From Caprimulgus europaeus (taxonomy: Eukaryota; Chordata; Aves; Caprimulgiformes; Caprimulgidae): 64,000 nucleotides of DNA. The DNA lies in assembly GCA_907165065.1 (NCBI GenBank), contig OU015544.1, forward strand, positions 1,054,001 through 1,118,000. The letters are read 5' to 3'. The position numbers and the translations under genes were made by a program. The notes beneath the pieces were generated by a model. That model was not told the DNA's origin. It worked only from the letters and a program-made list of their open reading frames with translations, and searched no databases. Positions 49,101-58,100 of this stretch are shown piece after piece; the stretch's first letter is position 1; the number at the start of each line of letters is the position of its first letter.

Positions 49101-52100
49101 TTATAACTTCACAGCAGCCGTTGCAGTTGATTTCTTAGGGAATATTAGGAGAAATGAAGTTCCAAAAAAGTCAGAATTACACCAAATGCTAAACCAAAAA
49201 AATAAGAATCTGTAAACTCAGATTTCTAAGAATTGCATGAGCTAAACAATTTTAAAAATAAATGCTTGGTGATCTAATCTGAACTGGTAGATGTTCGCTT
49301 CAGAAGAAAAGGGATGACAGTCTAGGAGGAACACTTACCAGCATCAGCAGATTGGCCTGCATGACTGCTACGTGTGGCTCAAGGGGCTTGCTATGGGATA
49401 GGTCTGGGGCTGAGCCCTGCCTGGCTGGGCAATAACTGAAACTCATTACTGTAATTCCTAATAGTATAAATGAGTTTGTGGTCTGTTCGGGCTGGGGGAA
49501 AACCCATTAGAACTGACACTAATTTGGACCCTTTGGCAGTTTTAACAGAGAGTGTGAGGCCTGAATGGATATGAAGAAGGAACATCCCTAGATGTGTTCC
49601 TTCCAGAACAGAGTTGAGACACGTTATCAGAGCAGTGTAGGTAAACTTGTACTGCCACTGTCTGTGCTGTATCTGTTCTGTGGATAAGTGGAGGACTGCT
49701 GAATCGACAGCCCTGGACTCTGGACTTCTGACAAGTACCCCGACTGCTTCGTCCTCCAGGGACCGCAGGAGGCCAGCTGGGCGGTGGGACGGGTCAGCGG
49801 GGAGCTTTAAAGGGCACAGCTCTATTCTATCTATTCCACATTGTAAAAGGTGCTGCTAGTCTGTGTCCAGGATATTCATGCTCATTGCCTATTTCTATGT
49901 AAAATGTAGTAGTATCTTCCCAGGTTTTGTGACTGGATTGCCAAGCTAATGCTGAGTCTCGTTTTGCTGCAGTTCACAAATGCTTTTTTATATCTGCAAG
50001 AAGCTAACCAGTCATCAGATGCTCAGCAGCACAGAAATCCTCAAGTGGCTGCGAGAGATTCTCATCTGTAGGAATAAATTTCTTCTAAAGAACAAAGTAA
50101 GTAAAGGTTAACATCTGCCTGTTAGGATCATTAAAATGAATTGCTTTCTGTTTTGTCACTCCCTTTATTTACCAGGTTATTTTTATGATGGGAAGAGATT
50201 TGATAGCTACACGTACGCTTTCAGTTTTGTGATTTCCTCTCTGCTGTGAGGCACCCTTGATCAGAATTGTTACCCAAAGTTAGGTTTAGGATTTTTTTTT
50301 TTTTTTTACTTTAGCTACACAGGTTGTTTTACTTGCCTGGAAAATGTGTATTTCACAGAAACCTGGTGCCTGATACCTATTTGCCTAATACAAAGGGAAA
50401 TGGTCCACAAGGTGAGGAATAGGGAAAGTTAGTTATGATAAAATACAGTTCTTCACCAATGAAATAAAAATTTATTTTTGCATCTCATGTTCATGTGAGT
50501 CCTGGAATTCTGACTTGCTTCTCTCCAATAATCTCAAGAGGGTTTTTCCAAGCCAAACACACACTTTAATACTATACTTGCTAGAATTAAAACCAGACTC
50601 ACCATATTACTTTTTGAATTAAAGTTCTACTAGAAAAAATAAAGAGTTTCTGTTTCTTCCATCTGACCTGAAGGTAGCTGTGCTAACATGAGAACAATAC
50701 TGTCTTATGTGTAGTGTATAGATAGCATGCTTTAAAAGCCCTCTTTCAGCAAGAGGATTTTTACCTTTAAATGACTTTTCTTTTCAACTCTGATAGCTCT
50801 GTTACTGATGGACATTACTTTTTGTCTGTATTGATGATGAGTCCAGTTTAACATGTATTTATAAAATACAGTCTCCTGTATTGCAGCTGAAGCCCCTAGG
50901 CATTTTGGCTTTCTATGAATTCAGGAAGACTTTTACCTTTGGCCTCTAAGTGGAAATCAGCTGTCCTTCGAGTAGAGAATATGCTTAACATTATCATTCC
51001 CCTTCCTGTTAAAGTATTTATTTGTTTTAAAAAGCCTCTTTCCTTGTAGTGCTTGGGGAATGTTCACTAACAGCAGGATCAGAGGAAGATAATAATTGTT
51101 ATTAGAGCTCTGCTTCACAATCTCAGTTCCTGCTTTTCTCATCTAGTGTAAAACGTATGGAATGAAATGTACAGTACTTCTGAGCTCGGCCTCTTTGGAC
51201 TTAATTACATCTAAATCATAATTATGTTAGTATTTATTCTGTGGAGTAAAACCAAGAAGCCTATAGGGCTTCCAGGAGGCTCAAAGGAAGGGAGGAAAAG
51301 GCATAATTTTGTACTTACCTCAAGGTGATGTTTTTTGAAGATGACTCTCCAGATAACTTCTTAAGGGGAAATATCATTCCAAGGTACCATTAATATGGGT
51401 GGCTTTATAAAGCCCTGAGAGCACCAGTGTGAAAAGTACTGTGTAAATGTTGAAGAGCTTTTTACCTTCCTGAAATCTATCCTTTTTACCCTTGTTAAAA
51501 AGTAAGTTGATTTATTATTTTCCTTCCCTCTCTTGGTAGCAATCAGATAGGAGTTCGTGCCACTTTCTCTTTGTTTATGATGTCTCTGGAGGTGGAACTA
51601 GTCAAATGTCTCTTGACCATGAAGAGATGATTCGCTGTCCAGGAGCTACCCTCAGGAAAGGCAAAGGGAATTCTTCCATGGTAAGTAATATATAATAATG
51701 CTTTTAAAACACCTGTGTGCAAGTAGAAGTTAAATTAGTTTGCAAGTAAATTTTAAAAACAAAATTAATTATTTCTATGGAGGAAGAGACATCAGTATCC
51801 TACATAATGTATGTATCTAATATGCTGATTAATAGTGAAGTTTGTCATACCTTTGTCCAGTTAAAATGGTGAAAATTTTTTTCTTAGGTTTGCACATGAC
51901 ATCCCTACACGTTAGTCTGTTGTTAATAAATCTGAACTCTTTTTGCAGTATCACATGCAGTTTGAATGTGCTGTGAAAGGTCATAAAATCCAGCATTTTA
52001 GTAAGGTATACCCTTTGACAGACAAGTTTCTCAAGGCTAGTTTTACTACTAGATGAAGAGGATATTTAGAACACCTTTTATGAGCCAAAACTTTGATTTT

Positions 52101-55100
52101 GTGTTTTGATGTACACTTTTCAGTATCAGTAAGATTTTCCTTAGTACATGGTTATCCTTATGAAAGGAGCAGGCTCTTAGCCACTGTGTCCGTGAAGCAG
52201 CATATGAGAGCTCTGATCTTGTTTAGGATTGTGTATTCCTACTGGAATAAAAGCAGCTTTAAAGAATAATTTTGATAAGGCTGAATTTTAATAAAATTGC
52301 CATATTCATAAGCAATATTACCAAATTTGGAATTCTGTTTCCCAAGGAAAGTACAGCTGGCTGCAGTGGAACGCCAATTTGCCGCCAAGCCCAAACGAAG
52401 TTGGAAGTTGCCTTATACATGTTTCTGTGGAGCCCGGATATTGAGGCAGTCCTGGTTGCAATGTCCTGTTTCCGTCACCTCTGCGAGGAAGCAGATATCA
52501 GATGTGGAGTAGATGAAGTCTCAGTGCATAATTTTTTGCCAAACTATAATACTTTCATGGAGTTTGCCTCTGTTAGCAATATGATGTCGACAGGTAAGAG
52601 TCCTGAATCTGTTCAATACCTTTCTGACTGTATAGTGAGATGATGAGTTGTGTTTGAGTTCTTTAAACAGGCTGGGATTCGTGATTTGGTTGCTGCTTCT
52701 GCTTTCTCTGCAGTATCTTAATTGTTGGAATTGCTAGAAAGAGCAGAGAATTTGGGTGGCTGAGTTAGTGAGAATTTAAAGTGTAACAAGAAGAATCCTT
52801 TTCTAGGCACTTTAAGGGGATGTGTTCCACCATTAATTTAATAATTACTTTCAAAGATCTCGTATTTGGTGCAGATGAGTTTTCAAAACACTTGGTTGTG
52901 TTCTGTGCTCCTCTGTAGGGAGAGCAGCTCTTCAGAAACGAGTGATGGCGTTATTAAGGCGCATTGAGCATCCAACTGCAGGCAACACAGAGGTAAACTT
53001 CCTTCTGAATTCATACACTCTTTGCATGCATGTTTTTTGAAAACAGAAAATATCGTTGCTGTAAGTAGTTTTGAAGTTAAATCTTTCTATCTTATTTTAG
53101 GCCTGGGAGGATACACATGCAAAATGGGAACAAGCTACAAAACTGATCCTTAACTATCCAAAGACCAAAATGGAAGATGGGCAGGTGACTAAGAATTTTT
53201 TCATAGGTTCAATCGTTAAAATATAGAAGCTTAAATAGTTATTTTTAATTTCTAAGGAAATGAATTTTAATGTAGAAAGTGAGTTTTTTAGGCAGACTTA
53301 GGCTCTGTGAAAGTATTCCAGAAAAATAACGGTAATCAGTTGTTTGCTGTGCTTACTAAAAGACCAAGAAGTAATTTGACTTAAATTGCTCTAAGGGAGG
53401 TGAAAGTTGAGCTTAAATATTAAAAAGAAATTGAAAAATAAATAGTGAAAGCTCTGGAGTACTACTAGAGAAATTATGAAATCCCTTTCACTGGACGTTT
53501 TTAAACAAGCTGCTGGTTATGATTTGAATATGCTTTATCCTGGTGCAGACCAGGGAATTGACTGGGCAACCCCTTCAGTCCCTTCTGGCCTTGCATTTTC
53601 AGTTTCTCTGAAAGCAGTGCCTCCGTGTAGGTTTCTGTTCATAGCATCACAATAAACCGTAAAAGGTGAATCAGAAACGTCCCGAGTCTGGAGCTGTAAC
53701 TGGCAGAAGGTGTTACAGAATACTTTAAAACTCTGATCTCTCTCCGTTAGTTGTGTTCACTTGAAGAGATTTCATCTTCAGCCCTTCTGTTTCAGGTTAC
53801 TGAAAGTCTTCACAAGACAATTGTGAAGAGGCGAATGTCGCACGTTAGCGGGGGAGGCTCCATTGACTTGTCTGACACGGATTCCCTTCAGGAGTGGATC
53901 AACATGACAGGGTTCCTGTGTGCCCTGGGAGGAGTGTGCCTGCAGCATCGCAGCAACGCAGGACTGGCAACCTACAGTCCACCCATGGGCCCTGTCAACG
54001 AGCGCAAGGGCTCCATGATCTCCATGGTGTCCACCGAGGGGAATGCAGAGAGTCCCGTCAGCAAGTTCATCGATCGGCTGTTGACTCTGATGGTCTGCAA
54101 CCATGAGAAAGTGGGACTGCAGATACGGACTAATATTAAAGATCTGGTGGGTCTGGAGTTGAGTCCAGCACTTTATCCAATGCTGTTTAACAAATTGAAG
54201 AATACCATCAGCAAGTTTTTTGATTCTCAAGGACAGGTAAAGTGTCAATATAGTCCTTCACTATATTGTGTTTGTGTCTTAATAAAAAGTATCAATCTTG
54301 TCTCTCACATAGGTAATTGAAATTGTAACTTCTTTGTGTTTTGTACAAAAAACCTGCAAGCATTGTGATTGTATTTGACAGCATGCATTAATAATTATAG
54401 TATTGGTGATTCCAGGCTATATTTAATATCAAGTAATTGAAAACATTCTTGAATTCTTAGTACGGAATCTGTGAGAATGTTTTCAGAACTGTTATGGCTG
54501 GCAGTATTGACATATTTAGTACTGACAGATATTGGAATTGTTTTGGCTAGGTGATACTAGTAGTTTTTTGAAATGCTGAAGTATATTTGATAAATGCCCT
54601 TTTTTTGTGTGTAAAGAATTAAGACTGGCAATTTTCTTCCTGTAGGTTTTGTTAACTGAGACCAACACCCAATTTGTAGAGCAAACCATTGCGATAATGA
54701 AGAATCTGCTTGACAATCATACAGAAGGGAGCTCAGAACATCTTGGGCAAGCTAGTATTGAGACAATGATGCTAAATCTGGTTAGGTAAGACGTGCTTTT
54801 GACCTTCCTGTGCTAAGTCATGTGTTAAGAACTGAGGTAGACCCTTGTAGTTTAAATCTTTTCTGCTTGCATCCATGGAGAAGCAGCAGCTGATTCTCTG
54901 ATCCTCCTCCTTGCAGCCCTGACAACTTCAGTAGGGTAGTCCAAACACTTGCTACCCCATTGTGCAGGTCTGCTGGGTCAGCCAGTGAGCAGGTCCCAGC
55001 GTGGAGCTGAAAAGATTTGCCAAATGTGTGGGCTGTGTGGTGTGGAGTGGCATGAAGTATTTAATTATCTCTCCACTTCTTTCTTCAGGTATGTGCGTGT

Positions 55101-58100
55101 GCTTGGAAATTTGGTACATGCAATTCAAATAAAAACTAAACTCTGTCAGTTAGTAGAAGTAATGATGGAAAGGAGAGATGACCTTTCATTTTGCCAAGAA
55201 ATGAAATTTAGGTAAGTATTGCATTGTATAAACTCCAGGATAGTATAATGGGGACAAGTGCAATTTTTTTGTTTTGTTATACATTTAAAAAAATAAAAAA
55301 AACAAAACCCAAAATAGTCTCACACCAATATTCCTGGTATGGGGATAGTACCCCTGTCTTTGTCTTTAGAATAATTCAGAGCCTGATACTGCATTCAAAT
55401 TTCATTTTCATTGTGGGGATACTAAACACATGTAAAAATTCTGTGTGATACAGCCTGGGGTATCACTTGGTATAATAAAATCAGTTCAGTTCATCTTCAG
55501 CGTGTGGTGGTTCAAATAGTTCTTACACTGATTTTGTAATAATTAAGAATGATGTTAATTATTCCTTGGGGGAAGGGCTATTTAAAAACAAACCAAAACA
55601 AGCCCAAAGCTAAAGCAGTATATCTGTGTGTAACAGGAACAAAATGGTGGAATATTTGACAGACTGGGTTATGGGAACATCTAATCAAGCAACAGATGAG
55701 GATGTGAAATGCTTGACAAGGTAGGAAAAAAATACTCCCAAACTGTTTCTGAAGTTGCTGTCAGTGTTCCAGGTGGCATTTGATACCCACAGATGAGCTG
55801 GCTCATGTGCACTTCCTTTAGTGGTGTTTTGGGTTTTTAAAAAACCTGCTGACTTTATTTAATTCCTTTTAATACCTTTTCTGATTTAGCATTAAGATTG
55901 AACATTTTATTTGCTAGAACTGTATCTTCATATGATGCATTCTGAAGAATAAGATAATTAAATACTATAGTGTTGAATTTATAATTAACTGGGTTTTTTA
56001 GTGACAAATTTGGTTTGCAGTTGTTGTCCTTAGGAGATATATTGCTTGAACCTGTATCACAAAATGCAATAGCTGTTTCCCTGATGGACAGAACTTTACT
56101 AGAATAACTGTTTTATTTTAGAGATCCTTTTCCCTGCAGTTGGATATATAAGGAAAAGGGACTTGGTACTTTATGGGAAAATTATCAAGAGGAAGGAGAG
56201 ACGAATTCTGCTGAACTGATTCACAGCTGCTTAAAATGTTATTTTTCAGAGATTTGGACCAAGCAAGCATGGAAGCAGTGGTCTCTCTCCTTGCTGGGCT
56301 TCCACTGCAGCCTGAAGAGGGAGATGGTGTTGAGTTGATGGAAGCAAAATCTCAATTATTTCTTAAGTAAATAGTGACTTTTAACTATTTTTCTATACAA
56401 TTACTCTAAGTAGATGCACCATATGACTTTTATTACAAACTATGTTTTTTTTCTTCTAGCAGAAATAATTTTATAATCCAAACAGGAATTACCTCTTCTA
56501 CATCCCATTTCATGAATCTCTGCCTCCTAGGTTTATGGACACATTTTCATTTAGAAATAATTATAAAATTTGTCTTTGTTTCAGTTTAATGCACATGTAT
56601 GCCTAATTCATGGCAGGGATTAGCTTGCTTTTATGTTATATTTTTATCCATGGAACCTAAAATCTCTTTCAAGACATGTTTGCGAAGGCACACCTGTGAA
56701 ATTCACTTTCTTGGTTTGAGAAACTTTCCATACCAGTTTTAGGGCAGTGCCTTTGGAATGTTACAGCACATTTGAAAGCTTCAGCTATGCTACAAGAAAG
56801 GTTACTTGGGGCAGGTACCACATTTCTTTGGGAGGCTTATTGTCTGTTTGCCTAGTGTATGCAAGTCTTTTCGGATGGCTGCCTGTTTTACTTATCCAAG
56901 TCTTTCCTTTTCTTTAGGTATTTCACCCTGTTTATGAACCTTCTGAATGACTGCAGTGAGGTTGAAGATGAAAGTGCCCAAACAGGTGGCAGGAAGCGCG
57001 GGATGTCCCGGAGGCTGGCTTCGCTGCGGCACTGCACTGTGCTTGCTATGTCCAATTTACTCAATGCCAATGTGGACAGTGGTCTTATGCACTCAATAGG
57101 TAAAGTAGCTAGAGATAACTGAGCATAAATGAATACATAATGAAGACATTGGTATTTCATTTATTTTTACATCTTCCTTAGTAGTTCTGGGTTTTTTTAA
57201 TCAGGCTTGGGCTATCATAAAGACCTCCAGACAAGAGCCACGTTTATGGAAGTCCTCACCAAAATTCTGCAGCAGGGGACAGAGTTTGATACGTTAGCAG
57301 AAACAGTGCTAGCAGATCGGTTTGAGAGATTGGTGGAGTTGGTTACAATGATGGGTGATCAGGGGGAGCTTCCTATTGCTATGGCTTTAGCCAATGTGGT
57401 GCCTTGTTCTCAGTGGGTAAGTTGATTCATGCATTTTATTTCCTACATTTTTGAAAATGTTAAGACTTGAAATAAAAATTAGTGCAGAGATTAAAGGTGT
57501 AACAAGAGTCTGCTAAAGATAAGTTAGACCTACTGTTAGTGACCGCTACCTTTCCTGGGATACCCTGGGAAAGTGTACTGAATCTGATTGTCAGAGATCC
57601 TGATTATAAACTGCATTTTTGTAGTAAATTTTTAGTTAGTGACTAGGAATAATTTTATATACAGTTATTGTAATAAATGCATCTGTTTGGGCTGGGTATT
57701 TATTACAGATTGTGCTGTGGTGCAGGCAAACAGAAATGTATTTGCTCTTCTAGATTTTAGCAGGGTGAATCAGGCTCTGTTATACAGCAGAGTAACTGCT
57801 TATCTCTCTGGACTAACCATGGTGAATTGTTATGGCTGGATATCGTGAGGCAGATTTGTAGACAAGGAAAGATGTAAAGAGAGATTTTGTGTGCTTAATT
57901 TGTGATCTACATGCAAGACTCCGTAGCAAATTTAAAGCATTGATACAAACTGCTTGGTGTTTTTAATAATTCTTTTTTTCATATTTGCTTTGCCTCAGTG
58001 CTAGCCAGATTAACACTTTATTGCTTCTCTTAAGGATGAGCTAGCTCGTGTCCTGGTCACACTCTTTGATTCCCGGCACTTGCTCTACCAGCTACTCTGG

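Noticed and set aside
50829-50892. Possible box C/D snoRNA (TGATGA ... CTGA spacing) in NF1 intron 16
   Set aside because: No terminal stem and no convincing internal C'/D' boxes.
53778-54248. 156-codon minus-strand frame
   Set aside because: Antisense shadow of NF1 exon 21.
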